Positions 1 to 8,428 of a stretch of 64,000 nt of DNA are shown here, piece after piece. The notes under the pieces were generated by a model. The model did no database searches. It was not told the origin of the DNA and saw only the letters and a list, made by a program, of their open reading frames with translations. Source of the stretch: Candidatus Sulfotelmatobacter kueseliae (lineage in GTDB: Bacteria; Acidobacteriota; Terriglobia; Terriglobales; Acidobacteriaceae); the NCBI GenBank assembly GCA_900290255.1, contig OMOD01000121.1:37161-101160 (forward strand), in the 5' to 3' direction. Position numbers and translations under genes: made by a program. Numbering within the stretch: position 1 is the first letter of the stretch; every line of letters begins with the position of its first letter.

Positions 1-1068
1 ATTTCTCCGTGGCTGGCGAAAATTCCCGCGCTATTGACATCGTTTGCGCTGGCCGGGATCACCGGCACGGTGCGCGGCCTAAGCGGGTTGCGGCTGGCCG
101 ACCTGCGAGTGCCCATGCCTTCGGCGCTCATGATCGCGCTGGCAGGGGCGGCATTGGTGCTGGCGATGTGGGCGGCGCGACGCCGCGCTGCGCTGGCTGT
201 CGGCGGACTGGCGGCCCTTCTGGCTGCGTCTTTGGCTCTCGCTTTTCTGACGCCTGCGCCCAAGGTCCATCCCGGCCTGCTCGAGGTGACTTCAATTGAC
301 GTGGGCGAGGGCGATTCCATCCTGCTTGTCACTCCGCTGGGCAAGATTCTGCTGATTGACGCAGGAGGCCCCATTGGTCCGGGAGGGTCGCAACTCGACT
401 TCGGCGAAGACGTTGTTTCTCCCTATCTTTGGACGCGCGGCATCTCCCACCTGGATGCAATCGCCATCACTCATGGCCACTCCGATCACATTGGCGGCAT
501 GGCCGCAGTGCTCAAGAATTTCAAGCCCGCTGAACTCTGGGTGGGCCTCGTGCCGCCGAGCCAGGCTCTGGAGAATGTGATCGCCACCGCTCAAGCCTTG
601 GGCGTGAAAGTGGTTCGGCACTGGGAGGGAGATGAATTCAATTTCGGCGGTGCCACGGTCAGCGTGCTCTTTCCGCCGCGCGACTTGCCGGCTGGCGATA
701 AACCGGAGAACAACGACTCGATGGTGCTGCGCGTAGCCTATAGAGCGTCTTCCGTGCTGCTGGAAGGAGACGCCGAGAAGCGCGTGGAGCGCCGCGTAGC
801 CGCTCTCCACCATCCCAGCGCCAGCCTGCTGAAAGTGGGCCACCACGGGAGCGCCAATGCCACAACGCCGGAATTCGTTGCCTGCGCCCGGCCGCAGTTC
901 GCCATCATCTCAGTGGGATCGGGTAATTCTTTCGGTCTGCCACGCCTGGAAACGCTGGCACGTCTGCAAGAAGCTGGAACCCGCGTTTATCGTACCGATC
1001 TCGACGGTGCGGTCTCGTTTTATCTTGACGGCCACTCGGTCACGGCTTCGGTGGCGGCTCTTCAATAA
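1..1068 (+). CDS. ComEC/Rec2-family DNA uptake protein, C-terminal part (5' end outside window)
   Basis: The reading frame is open from base 1, so only the last 355 residues are present. About the first 95 residues carry hydrophobic segments, the end of the ComEC membrane channel. They are followed by a metallo-beta-lactamase-fold domain with the metal-binding motif THGHSDHIGG and later GDAEK and KVGHHGS. That order (membrane domain, then periplasmic MBL domain) is typical of ComEC/Rec2, the inner-membrane channel for single-stranded DNA uptake. A free-standing ComEC-like MBL hydrolase is unlikely because hydrophobic sequence precedes the domain in frame. The 3' end overlaps the convergent DUF2007-like gene by 29 bp. 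Confidence 0.85.
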   Translation: MSPWLAKIPALLTSFALAGITGTVRGLSGLRLADLRVPMPSALMIALAGAALVLAMWAARRRAALAVGGLAALLAASLALAFLTPAPKVHPGLLEVTSIDVGEGDSILLVTPLGKILLIDAGGPIGPGGSQLDFGEDVVSPYLWTRGISHLDAIAITHGHSDHIGGMAAVLKNFKPAELWVGLVPPSQALENVIATAQALGVKVVRHWEGDEFNFGGATVSVLFPPRDLPAGDKPENNDSMVLRVAYRASSVLLEGDAEKRVERRVAALHHPSASLLKVGHHGSANATTPEFVACARPQFAIISVGSGNSFGLPRLETLARLQEAGTRVYRTDLDGAVSFYLDGHSVTASVAALQ

Positions 1069-1366
1069 TCTCAATCTCGGCCGTTTCTTCCTCATCCGGG
1101 GGTAAGGTCCGGCGCTGCTCAGCGATCAAGCGTCGCGCCTGTTCCGCGTCCTCTTGCCGCACCAGGATGATCATGCCGCCGAGGCCCGGAAACATATCTT
1201 GCACCATGGCGGCGGCGGTGAGGTCGCTGTCGATACTTGCGGAATCGAGCAGGCCCTTGACCACCATCGCTTCCGGTTCATCCTCGGAGTCGAACACCTT
1301 TACCAGCTTTTCGTTGGGATCCGGTCGCGGCTGCGGCTCACCGGTTGGGTTGACTGGCTCTGCCAT
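1040..1366 (-). CDS. DUF2007-like putative signal-transducing small protein
   Basis: A 108-residue soluble acidic protein. The central part (about residues 18-85) reads KLVKVFDSEDEPEAMVVKGLL and later GGMIILVRQEDAEQARRLI. This is the layout of the DUF2007 'putative signal transducing protein' fold, a small ferredoxin-like domain often found in Acidobacteriota. The N and C termini are Pro/Glu-rich and probably disordered. AAAGGAGA lies just upstream of the ATG and supports the start. No partner is evident; the gene is convergent with the comEC-like gene and overlaps its stop. The biochemical role is unknown. Confidence 0.7.
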   Translation of the reverse strand: MAEPVNPTGEPQPRPDPNEKLVKVFDSEDEPEAMVVKGLLDSASIDSDLTAAAMVQDMFPGLGGMIILVRQEDAEQARRLIAEQRRTLPPDEEETAEIEIIEEPPPKP

Positions 1367-1579
1367 GGCATCTCCTTTGGAATCGGACCGCGGGGGCGAC
1401 CGAATCCGTCTGCACAGGGATTGATTCTACTATTCTCCCAACGTCCGCGACGGCCGGGCGCCCCAGTTCTCGCGTTCTTGGCGAGAAAGCCTGCCCGGAG
1501 CGAAACCGAAGGGCGGCGGGGCTTTCGGTCACTTCCGCTAGCCCGGATTATCATGAGGAATTGCCAAGGTTTTGACAGG

Positions 1580-1754
1580 GCGCGGCTTCAAGCCGCGCCG
1601 CCGTGGCCCGCCTGAAAATTGGGGCTTCAGCCCCTGGTGACAAACGCGTTGCTACCTTCCTTGCCCACGCCCCGGGATGCTTGCAAACGACTCACCGCAG
1701 CGGCTAAAGCCGGACTTGTTTCTTGCCTGTGTCGGCGCGGCTGGAAGCCGCGCC
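1580..1754. repeat. REP-like palindrome cluster (four hairpins)
   Basis: The gene-free stretch 1367-1913 contains four compact palindromes. They lie at 1580-1598 (GCGCGGCTT-C-AAGCCGCGC), 1621-1634 (GGGGCT-TC-AGCCCC), 1701-1712 (CGGCT-AA-AGCCG) and 1734-1754 (GGCGCGGCT-GGA-AGCCGCGCC). The 19-nt string beginning CCGCAGCGGCTAAAG at 1695-1713 recurs exactly at 39180-39198 inside a MITE. The rest of the stretch shows no convincing gene. Confidence 0.75.
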
Positions 1755-1913
1755 CTTTCAAAGCGCTTCATGAACAATGCAGGCTGGCGGAAATCCGCAA
1801 CCACACCTTCGGGTAGTTGCTTTCTTCCGCCGGTGAGCGACAATGCTCGCACCAATCCCGCAACTTCGCGGTGCGGTGCGACATCTAAACGCGTGAGTCG
1901 GAATAGGCATACC

Positions 1914-2207
1914 ATGGACTTTCCTCAGCACACCGGGCAGGATGCAAGTCTTCCGCGATCCGACGAAGAGGCCCGCCACGCGCGCGAGGAAGAAGCCCGC
2001 AAGATTCGCCGCCTGCAACTGATGATCAGCATGGTCTCGTCGGTCATCAGCCAGGATCTCAGCCTCACCCTGGAGGAAGCGTCCGAACTGGCCGCCGGCG
2101 CCAAGCGCGCCGCGCTGGCCATGTTCCCCGACAAGGAACTCGCCTTCGATCTGCTCTACAAGCCCCGCCTGCAGCGCATCCTGCGCGAGCGTTTCCGGCT
2201 GCATTAG
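1914..2207 (+). CDS. Small conserved-looking helical protein, unknown function
   Basis: A 97-residue soluble protein with a polar, charged N terminus (about residues 1-35, DEEARHAREEEARKIRR). It continues into a helical part containing LQLMISMVSSVISQDLSLTLEEASELAAGAKRA split over two predicted helices, and ends in a basic tail RILRERFRLH. The frame extends upstream to 1677, but that extension runs through REP palindromes and reads as non-coding, so the ATG at 1914 is preferred. There is no recognised catalytic motif and no signal peptide. It could be a small regulatory or scaffolding protein, but this is not shown by the sequence. Confidence 0.6.
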   Translation: MDFPQHTGQDASLPRSDEEARHAREEEARKIRRLQLMISMVSSVISQDLSLTLEEASELAAGAKRAALAMFPDKELAFDLLYKPRLQRILRERFRLH

Positions 2208-2400
2208 TAGCAACGACTGATGGCCGTTCTTGACCGTCAGTTTCGTAGACGACGATTTTGCGGCAGTTGCAGGCGGCCTGCCAATTACAGTGGACATGTG
2301 ACTCGCGTCACAGACAGCGCGCGTTCATTCGTGTCGAATCAACCCGCCTCGCCTCTCCGAAAACTCGAAGCTGCGTACAACCAGACGAAGGAACCATGCC

Positions 2401-3384
2401 ATGAAAACATTCATCAGATTGATAGTGGTCGCCTGTTTCGCCGGAGCCGCCTTTGCCCAGCAACCGAACCAGCCGCCGAAACCGGGACCCGAGCAGCAGA
2501 AGTTGCAGTTGTGGGCTGGGGAGTGGACCTACGAGGGCGAACGCCAAACCACATTCCTTGGCCCCGGTGAAAAATTCACGGGCAAAATGACCGCACGCTC
2601 CATCTCGAATGGTTTTGGCTTGGAGTCTGTATCCAATCAGCAGTCGCCCTCAGGAGAGAAACAGACAGTTGAGATCGACACCTACGACCCCGTGACGAAA
2701 AGCTACCCTGACACCAACGTTTCCAGTGACGGAAGTTTCTTCCAAGGGTCTTTCACGGTGAGCGGTAGCCTTGCCACTTGGGAAGGAATCTCAGTGGTGA
2801 ACGGTCAGCGTTATAAGAATAGGGGCACCAGCACTGTCGCGTCCGATGGAATGAGCTACATTGACCGTGGTGAAATCTCCGTAGGTGGGAAAACGTGGGT
2901 GCCGTGGTTCACCACAAGATTTACAAAGGTTCAGGATAGTGAGAAGACCGCCGTAGAAGAGACTGTGCGAGACTTCGAACAAGCCGTCCAAGACTACAAC
3001 CTCGCCAAGGTACGCTCGCTCCTTACGCCCGAGGCCCGATGGATCGAGGATTCCCTCCCGCAAACGATCGATGTTCTATGGCCGGCGTTTGAACAACTGA
3101 AGTCTGCCGGAGTTCATATTACCTATCGTGTCCACGATTTCGAGACTCATGTGCAGGGAGAGGTGGCGTGGGTGACCGTGAGCCTCGACAGCACTCCAAG
3201 TGCGGACAGTGCGGAAGGGCAGAAATTGCTGATGAGTCTTACGCCTGACGTTGACTGCTCATCGCAGGGAACCCACGCGAGTTGCAACATCACTTACGTG
3301 GAAAGCATGGTATTGGTCAAGACCCCGGGCGGATGGAAAATCACTCTCGGCCATACCTCACGGCTCCCGAAGGACCAGAAATAG
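2401..3384 (+). CDS. Secreted protein: DUF1579-like domain plus SnoaL/NTF2-like domain
   Basis: A 327-residue protein with a clear signal peptide (MKTFIRLIVVACFAGAAFAQ, cleavage after about residue 19). Residues 35-180 resemble the DUF1579-type secreted beta-rich domain (WAGEWTYEGE, then YDPVTKSY). Residues 185-320 resemble an SnoaL/NTF2-like cone: a helix VRDFEQAVQDYNLAKVRSLL followed by strands ending GGWKITLGHTSRLP. Such pairings occur in soil bacteria as periplasmic proteins of unknown ligand. GAAGGAACC precedes the ATG. It stands alone, with convergent DNA downstream. Confidence 0.65.
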   Translation: MKTFIRLIVVACFAGAAFAQQPNQPPKPGPEQQKLQLWAGEWTYEGERQTTFLGPGEKFTGKMTARSISNGFGLESVSNQQSPSGEKQTVEIDTYDPVTKSYPDTNVSSDGSFFQGSFTVSGSLATWEGISVVNGQRYKNRGTSTVASDGMSYIDRGEISVGGKTWVPWFTTRFTKVQDSEKTAVEETVRDFEQAVQDYNLAKVRSLLTPEARWIEDSLPQTIDVLWPAFEQLKSAGVHITYRVHDFETHVQGEVAWVTVSLDSTPSADSAEGQKLLMSLTPDVDCSSQGTHASCNITYVESMVLVKTPGGWKITLGHTSRLPKDQK

Positions 3385-3491
3385 TATTTCGTCCTCCAAG
3401 AACTGTCTCAGTCTGGTGTCCACGGCCCGTTGCGTGTGAAGATTTGCGCTTTGTTCCGCAGCCGTCTTTCTAACAGACACTGCGGTCCGCC

Positions 3492-4304
3492 CTATTCGTC
3501 CGCGACCGTGTTCCGCAACGTGCCCACGCCTTCCACGGTGACTTCCACGACATCTCCGGCGACCAGCGGCCCCACGCCGGCAGGCGTTCCGCTCGGGATC
3601 AAATCGCCGGGAAACAACGTCATGGCCTGGGCAATGTGCCGGATGACCACGTCCAGCGCAAAGATGAAGTCGCGCGTGTTGCCCTGCTGCCGAACCGCGC
3701 CGTTGACGCGCGTTTCCACCCCCACGCCGGCTCCCACCCCGAAACATGGATCAATTTCATCCGTCACCAGCGGCCCCACCGGGCAGAACGTGTCGAAACC
3801 CTTGGCGCGGCTCCATTGGCCGTCCTTGTTCTGCAAGTCACGCGCCGTCACGTCATTCACGCAGGTGTAGCCGAGAATGTACTGCCGGATATCCACATCC
3901 GCCGCGGGTTGGTGGCAAGTTTTGCCGATGACCACGCCCAGTTCGCCTTCGTAGTCAACCCGCCCGGAAATCTTCGGCCGGCGTATCGTCCCGCCGGGCG
4001 GCAGCAGCGCCGACGTCGCCTTCAGGAAAATCAATGGCTCCTGCGGCACTTCATGTCCCAGTTCGGCCGCATGCTCACGATAATTGCGCCCGACGCACAC
4101 GATTTTCGACGGCCGCACCGGCGGCAGCAGCACCGCCTCTTCCAAAGGAATCGGCTCAATCCGGCGCGTGCGCAGGCTCTCCAGGTCGCCGTCGGCTTCC
4201 TCGGGAGGGGTGAGCAGAATCCTCACGATCGCCTCGCGTCCGGCAACCAGCTCAACCAGTCCGTACTGGGCCTGGCCATTGAATTGAAATCGGCAGTATC
4301 TCAT
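3492..4304 (-). CDS. Fumarylacetoacetate hydrolase (FAH)-family protein
   Basis: A 270-residue cytoplasmic enzyme of the FAH fold. Family landmarks are visible in order: KIVCVGRNYREHAAELG, the metal-binding Glu pair in YEGELGVVIGK, GYTCVNDVTARDLQ, KGFDTFCPVGP, and IPSGTPAGVGPL near the C terminus. Members hydrolyse or decarboxylate 2-oxo acids (acylpyruvases, oxaloacetate decarboxylases, HpcE-type isomerases) with Mg or Mn. The N-terminal 70 residues form the usual lead-in domain. No degradation cluster surrounds it, so the substrate cannot be assigned; an acylpyruvate hydrolase is plausible. Confidence 0.88.
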   Translation of the reverse strand: MRYCRFQFNGQAQYGLVELVAGREAIVRILLTPPEEADGDLESLRTRRIEPIPLEEAVLLPPVRPSKIVCVGRNYREHAAELGHEVPQEPLIFLKATSALLPPGGTIRRPKISGRVDYEGELGVVIGKTCHQPAADVDIRQYILGYTCVNDVTARDLQNKDGQWSRAKGFDTFCPVGPLVTDEIDPCFGVGAGVGVETRVNGAVRQQGNTRDFIFALDVVIRHIAQAMTLFPGDLIPSGTPAGVGPLVAGDVVEVTVEGVGTLRNTVADE

Positions 4305-4359
4305 CGCTATCTATCTAACCACGATTGCTGAAATCCCAGTGAATCTGTTTGGCCTCCAG

Positions 4360-4411
4360 GGGCTAAAGCCCATTTGATCTAACGCGGCTTTACGCGGCCC
4401 TAAAGGGCCGC
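4360..4411. repeat. REP-like palindromes
   Basis: Two palindromes sit between convergent-side gene ends: GGGCT-AA-AGCCC at 4360-4371 and a perfect 18-mer GCGGCCCT-AA-AGGGCCGC at 4394-4411. They belong to the same loose 'GGCTAAAGCC' family as 1701-1712 and 39183-39196. Confidence 0.6.
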
Positions 4412-4498
4412 TCTTCCACGGTGAAGCAGTCGTCACAGACTGTTTCCGCAGCCTGTGAAGCCCCGCATACCCAGGACCGATCTGCGCCTCATGCCGTT

Positions 4499-5644
4499 TT
4501 ACGGCACCCTCTCGCTCGTTTCTTCTGACCGCGCGCTTTCGTTCCCGCGCACATCGACGGCAGAAACTGAATAAACGTAATTCTTCCCTGAGACGATGTC
4601 GGCATCCCGATACGCCGGCGTCCTCACCAGTTGCTTGTTTACCTTCACCGGTGCGGCGCCCTCTTCATGCCGGTAGATGTTATAGCTATCAAGGTCAACA
4701 TCAGCCACCGGCGCCCAGATCAGATCAATAAATGGCTGCGGCCCGGAACCCGAAAACACCGCCTGCAGTCCGGAAGGTACAGCCGGCGGAAAAACATCAT
4801 CGGCAAAAACTTTGACTTCTGGAGTGTCGTCACCCTCCACCTCAGTCGCTTGCTTACCCAGTTCTCCGACCACGCTCACCACGGTGCCGTGATAGAAATA
4901 AGTCTTCTCCCACTCAAAGGTCTGATCGAGATAGCTGAGCGGGCAAGTTTCCGCCGGCTGCTCTCCAGCCTGGGATGTACCCGGAGCAGCCGTGGTGGCC
5001 GCGCTCCCCCAGCAGGGCTGCAAATCAAGATCTGCAATCTTATCGGCCGTCGTGCTGCCTTCCTGCCTGCGGTAGATTCGAAACGTATAACGCAAGTTAG
5101 ACATTTCCTGGGACGCAGGCGGGGCTGCCCACGAGAGTTGCACTCCCTGCGCTGTAACCGCCGCGGCAAAATTCAAGAATGGACCGAGCGTGGCTGCGGA
5201 CAAAACGCGCACTTGGTTCGAGAGGCCGGCACTGTGACCGCCCTGATTCAGAACCTCAACTGCATACGTGACAAACAACGAACGATTCGATTGCTGTAAG
5301 TCTAAGGACAGGGTGTCAGTATAGGTCGCGGCGAGCTTCTTGTCGGGCGAGACCTTGGCTAAAGCTGCCGCCTCGCCTGCTGGCGTTCCGCACTCGCTCA
5401 GGTGCGGCTCCAGGCCACGGCAGATTCGTGTCGGCCCAAAAGCACGCAGTGTTTCCCGGTCTGTCGTTGCGGTCGGGGCCGTCCACGTCAGCGTGACTTT
5501 GTCGCCTTTGCGGACGGCTCGCAAATCGGATGGCGGCTTAGGCAAGTCCAGTGACGGAGGCTTTGGAGGTCCCATCGTCGCGCATGCCGTGAACATCAGG
5601 GGCACGCTTAGCACCAGCAGCAACTTTCGTGGGAAAAGCTTCAT
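4499..5644 (-). CDS. Lipoprotein with fibronectin type III-like domains
   Basis: A 381-residue predicted lipoprotein. A short positive N terminus and hydrophobic core end in FTAC, giving a lipidated Cys21. A Pro-rich linker follows (PPKPPSLDLPKPPSDL). Three FN3-like segments start around residues 38, 150 and 285, marked by LRAVRKGDKVTLTWTAP, GVQLSWAAPP with YTFRIYRRQEG, and FIDLIWAPVADVDLDSYNIYRHEEG. It is probably anchored to the outer or inner membrane facing the periplasm or surface, where FN3 modules mediate binding. No enzyme domain is seen. The downstream neighbour is a RAYT element. Confidence 0.7.
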   Translation of the reverse strand: MKLFPRKLLLVLSVPLMFTACATMGPPKPPSLDLPKPPSDLRAVRKGDKVTLTWTAPTATTDRETLRAFGPTRICRGLEPHLSECGTPAGEAAALAKVSPDKKLAATYTDTLSLDLQQSNRSLFVTYAVEVLNQGGHSAGLSNQVRVLSAATLGPFLNFAAAVTAQGVQLSWAAPPASQEMSNLRYTFRIYRRQEGSTTADKIADLDLQPCWGSAATTAAPGTSQAGEQPAETCPLSYLDQTFEWEKTYFYHGTVVSVVGELGKQATEVEGDDTPEVKVFADDVFPPAVPSGLQAVFSGSGPQPFIDLIWAPVADVDLDSYNIYRHEEGAAPVKVNKQLVRTPAYRDADIVSGKNYVYSVSAVDVRGNESARSEETSERVP

Positions 5645-5675
5645 GGAGAAGAAAACAGAGTATCAGAAGCCCGCC

Positions 5676-6240
5676 GTGTGGGCGCGGGCGACTCGCCCGC
5701 GCGGTTTAGGGTGCAGACTCAATCAGCTTTTCATCCCACCACAGCCAACGATACTCCGCAGGGGTCGCTGCCAACCCTGCCCGAACGGGATTCTCCAAAA
5801 TGTACCTGGCCTTTTTCCTGAGGCTTTCGTCGCCACGCAAAATATGGTCGAAGGATTCATCCTGCCAAACTCGCCCTATTCTCGCCAGGGCCTTGTTAAT
5901 TCGATGGGCCGATTCGCTCTTGATGGTTCGAGTGATTTCCGGGATAGAGATGGAGCCGTTTTCGTCCACGAGCGGTATGCAAATCAAATGAACGTGATCT
6001 GGCATGACGACCGCCGCGTAAAGTGAATATTTCCTGCCATCGGCGCGTCGGCACGAGTCTAGCGCTAGATCCATGGCGATCTCCGGCAGCTTCCAACGAT
6101 GCCATGTGGAGTAAGTGATGAACAGGATTCGGTTGTCTTTCTGGTAGTGGGGGAGATAACGGCGATATTCGTATTTCCTGTACAACGTGAGAGGAGAGTA
6201 CCACTTGGCAGCCGCGCGGGCGAGTCGCCCGCGCCCACAC
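5676..6240. mobile_element. RAYT element bounded by perfect 29-bp inverted repeats
   Basis: A 565-bp segment whose two ends, 5676-5704 and 6212-6240, are exact reverse complements over 29 bp. Each end contains a near-perfect palindrome (GCGCGGGCGA-C-TCGCCCGCGC at 5682-5702). Almost all the interior is the transposase-like gene on the minus strand. This is the architecture expected of a REP-associated tyrosine transposase sitting between two inverted REP copies. It lies 30 bp after the hslU stop codon. Confidence 0.85.
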
Positions 6241-6248
6241 GAGCACAT
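5706..6248 (-). CDS. REP-associated tyrosine transposase (RAYT, TnpA_REP/IS200-like)
   Basis: A protein of up to 180 residues of the Y1 HUH transposase family. It shows the opening KYEYRRYLPHYQ, the HUH motif in VVMPDHVHLICI, a following WQDESFDHILR, and the tyrosine segment KKARYILENPVRAGL. RAYTs nick and process REP hairpins and are usually single-copy and domesticated. The longest frame begins inside the terminal inverted repeat, so its first 15 or so residues (CGRGRLARAAA) are repeat-encoded. A TTG further in, just before YRKYEYRRY, may be the real start. The frame is intact and catalytic residues are present, so activity is possible. Confidence 0.85.
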   Translation of the reverse strand: MCSCGRGRLARAAAKWYSPLTLYRKYEYRRYLPHYQKDNRILFITYSTWHRWKLPEIAMDLALDSCRRADGRKYSLYAAVVMPDHVHLICIPLVDENGSISIPEITRTIKSESAHRINKALARIGRVWQDESFDHILRGDESLRKKARYILENPVRAGLAATPAEYRWLWWDEKLIESAP

Positions 6249-6270
6249 CTCGATCCCAAAGTGGGAATGT

Positions 6271-7686
6271 CTACAGGATGTAGCGCGACAAATCCTGATC
6301 CTTCACGATGTCGGTGAGCATCTTGCGCACGTAATCGCCGTCCACGGTGACCGCCTGGCCTTTTCTCTCCGGCGCGTCGAAGCTGAGCTCGTCCAGCACG
6401 CGCTCCATGATGGTGTGCAACCGCCGCGCCCCGATGTTTTCCGTGCTCTCATTCACGCGGAACGCGAAGCGCGCCACTTCGTCGAGAGCCTCCGGCGTGA
6501 ATTCCAGCTTCACGCCTTCGGTCTCAAGCAGCGCCGTGTACTGTTTCACCAGCGACGATTTCGGCTCGGTGAGAATCCGCACGAAATCTTCCATGGTCAG
6601 CGACTTCAGCTCCACGCGAATGGGAAACCGCCCCTGCAGCTCGGGGATCAGATCGCTCGGCTTCGACACGTGGAACGCACCCGCCGCGATGAAGAGAACG
6701 TGGTCCGTGCGGACCATGCCGTAGCGCGTGTTGACCGTTGTCCCTTCGACAATGGGCAGAATGTCGCGCTGCACGCCTTCGCGCGAAACGTCCGGGCCGT
6801 GGCCGCCCTCGCGTCCGGCGATTTTGTCAATCTCATCGAGAAAGACGATGCCCGAGTTCTCCACGCGGTCAATCGCGATGCGGGTCACCTGATCCATGTC
6901 AATCAGGCGGTGTTCTTCTTCCTGAATCAGGTACTCGAAGGCCTCGTTCACCTTCATCTTCCGCTTCTTGGTGCGCTGCCCGAAGATGTTCGGCAACATG
7001 TCCTTGATGTTGACGTCCATCTCCTCGATGCCCTGGTTGGAAATGATTTCAAACGACGGGAAGTTCCGCTCGCGCACATCAATCTCGACCGTACGGTCGT
7101 CCAGTTTGCCCTCGCGCAACTGCTGCCTGAGCTTTTCGCGCGTGCGGCTCGAGGATTCCACCAAGGCACTGCCGCCATCAATCACCACCCCACCCGCGCT
7201 CGAAGGCTCAGGCCGTGGAGGAGGGGAAGGCGGCAGCAGAATATCGAGCAGCCGCTCTTCCGCGTTGAGTTCCGCTTTGTCGGCAACGTCTTCGAGCTTC
7301 TCCCCGCGCACATTGTCAATGGCAATCTCGACCAGATCGCGCACCATGGACTCCACGTCGCGGCCTACGTAGCCCACCTCGGTGAACTTCGACGCCTCGA
7401 CTTTCAGGAACGGAGAATTGGCCAGCCGGGCCAGCCGCCGCGCGATCTCGGTCTTCCCCACCCCGGTCGGCCCTATCATGATGATGTTCTTGGGGATGAT
7501 TTCTTCGGCAAGGTCGGGGGTGAGTTTCTGCCGCCGCATGCGATTGCGCAGCGCGATGGCCACGGCGCGCTTGGCGGCGTTCTGGCCGATGACGTGCTTG
7601 TCCAGCTCGGCGACGATCTCGCGTGGGGTGAGTTCGTCCAGAGCAAGCTGTTCTTCTTCGGCGGTGGAGGGTAGGTAAATAGCCAT
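6271..7686 (-). CDS. hslU: ATP-dependent protease ATPase subunit HslU (ClpY)
   Basis: A 471-residue AAA+ unfoldase that feeds proteins into the HslV peptidase. Visible features are [16 protein letters not shown] at the N terminus, Walker A GPTGVGKT (residues 72-79), the conserved [16 protein letters not shown], an inserted I domain (about 110-245), Walker B VFLDEIDK (281-288), and the C-terminal LSRYIL tail that docks on HslV. The I domain contains a Pro-rich stretch near 151-165. The gene follows hslV on the same strand after a 76-bp spacer that holds an inverted repeat. Confidence 0.97.
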   Translation of the reverse strand: MAIYLPSTAEEEQLALDELTPREIVAELDKHVIGQNAAKRAVAIALRNRMRRQKLTPDLAEEIIPKNIIMIGPTGVGKTEIARRLARLANSPFLKVEASKFTEVGYVGRDVESMVRDLVEIAIDNVRGEKLEDVADKAELNAEERLLDILLPPSPPPRPEPSSAGGVVIDGGSALVESSSRTREKLRQQLREGKLDDRTVEIDVRERNFPSFEIISNQGIEEMDVNIKDMLPNIFGQRTKKRKMKVNEAFEYLIQEEEHRLIDMDQVTRIAIDRVENSGIVFLDEIDKIAGREGGHGPDVSREGVQRDILPIVEGTTVNTRYGMVRTDHVLFIAAGAFHVSKPSDLIPELQGRFPIRVELKSLTMEDFVRILTEPKSSLVKQYTALLETEGVKLEFTPEALDEVARFAFRVNESTENIGARRLHTIMERVLDELSFDAPERKGQAVTVDGDYVRKMLTDIVKDQDLSRYIL

Positions 7687-7694
7687 AGTAATTC

Positions 7695-7765
7695 AGACCT
7701 TGGACTTCAGACCTCAGACCTCGGCAAAACGTGGCTGAGGTCCGAGGTCCGACGTCTGAGGTCTA
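7695..7765. repeat. Iterated-word hairpin between hslV and hslU
   Basis: The spacer contains reiterated GACCTCAGACCTCGG on one side (7710-7724) and CCGAGGTCCGACGTCTGAGGTC on the other (7742-7763). Together they form an imperfect stem-loop built from short repeated words. It could act as an attenuator or RNA-stability element between the two cistrons; this is inference. Confidence 0.55.
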
Positions 7766-8305
7766 TAGCTCTTCGATCGTCACTTTGTCATTGGTATAGA
7801 TGCACATTTTGCCCGCGATCTTCATGGCTTCTTCGGCGATCTGGCGAGCCGTGAGCTGGGTGTGGTCGGCCAGGGCCTGCGCCGCAGCCTGCGCGTAAGG
7901 TCCGCCGCTGCCGATCGCAGCCACGCTTCCGTCGGGCTCGATCACATCACCCTGCCCGCTCAGCAGAAAGGTCTGCTCCTTGTCGCAAACCAGCAGCAAC
8001 GCTTCCAGATGGCGCAGGTACTTGTCGGTGCGCCAATCCTTAGCCAGTTCCACGGCGGCCCGTCCCAGGTTGCCGTGATACTGCTCCAGCTTGGCCTCAA
8101 AGCGGCTGAACAGCGTGAAGGCGTCGGCGGTGGATCCTGCGAACCCGGAAAGAATCTTGTCGTTGTACAGCCGGCGGATCTTTTTAGCCGTGTGCTTGAT
8201 CACCGACTCGCCGAGCGTGACCTGCCCATCCCCGGCCAGGACCACACTCCCGCCGCGGCGTACCGACAAAACTGTGGTCGAACGAATCACTCGCTTCGCA
8301 GTCAT
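7763..8305 (-). CDS. hslV: ATP-dependent protease peptidase subunit HslV
   Basis: A 180-residue proteasome-beta-like threonine peptidase. The [10 protein letters not shown] motif places the catalytic threonine at residue 10. A nine-residue leader MTAKRVIRS must therefore be removed, whereas in many HslV proteins only the initiator Met is lost. Further landmarks are [24 protein letters not shown] and the Gly-rich [16 protein letters not shown]. It forms the double-hexamer peptidase core with HslU and is encoded directly upstream of hslU, the usual order. Confidence 0.96.
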   Translation of the reverse strand: MTAKRVIRSTTVLSVRRGGSVVLAGDGQVTLGESVIKHTAKKIRRLYNDKILSGFAGSTADAFTLFSRFEAKLEQYHGNLGRAAVELAKDWRTDKYLRHLEALLLVCDKEQTFLLSGQGDVIEPDGSVAAIGSGGPYAQAAAQALADHTQLTARQIAEEAMKIAGKMCIYTNDKVTIEEL

Positions 8306-8319
8306 GAGCGCGATCTTTG

Positions 8320-8325
8320 ATTATA
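8320..8325 (-). promoter_or_regulatory. hslV: Possible -10 element for hslVU
   Basis: A perfect TATAAT on the minus strand lies 14 bp before the hslV ATG. No good -35 hexamer is seen 17 bp further upstream, and the leader would be very short. It is a weak candidate resting only on the -10 match. Confidence 0.3.
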
Positions 8326-8428
8326 GCAGCGCCAGGCGTGATGCCACGGCGCAGTGTGATTGGAATCACAGCCCGAATCGAGCTGCCTCCTACACACTGT
8401 TCGCAACACCTGAAGGGAGACAGATCCT

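Noticed and set aside
6187..7674. A 495-codon plus-strand frame opposite hslU
   Set aside because: It mirrors the codon bias of hslU on the other strand, has His/Arg-rich unnatural composition and no family features.
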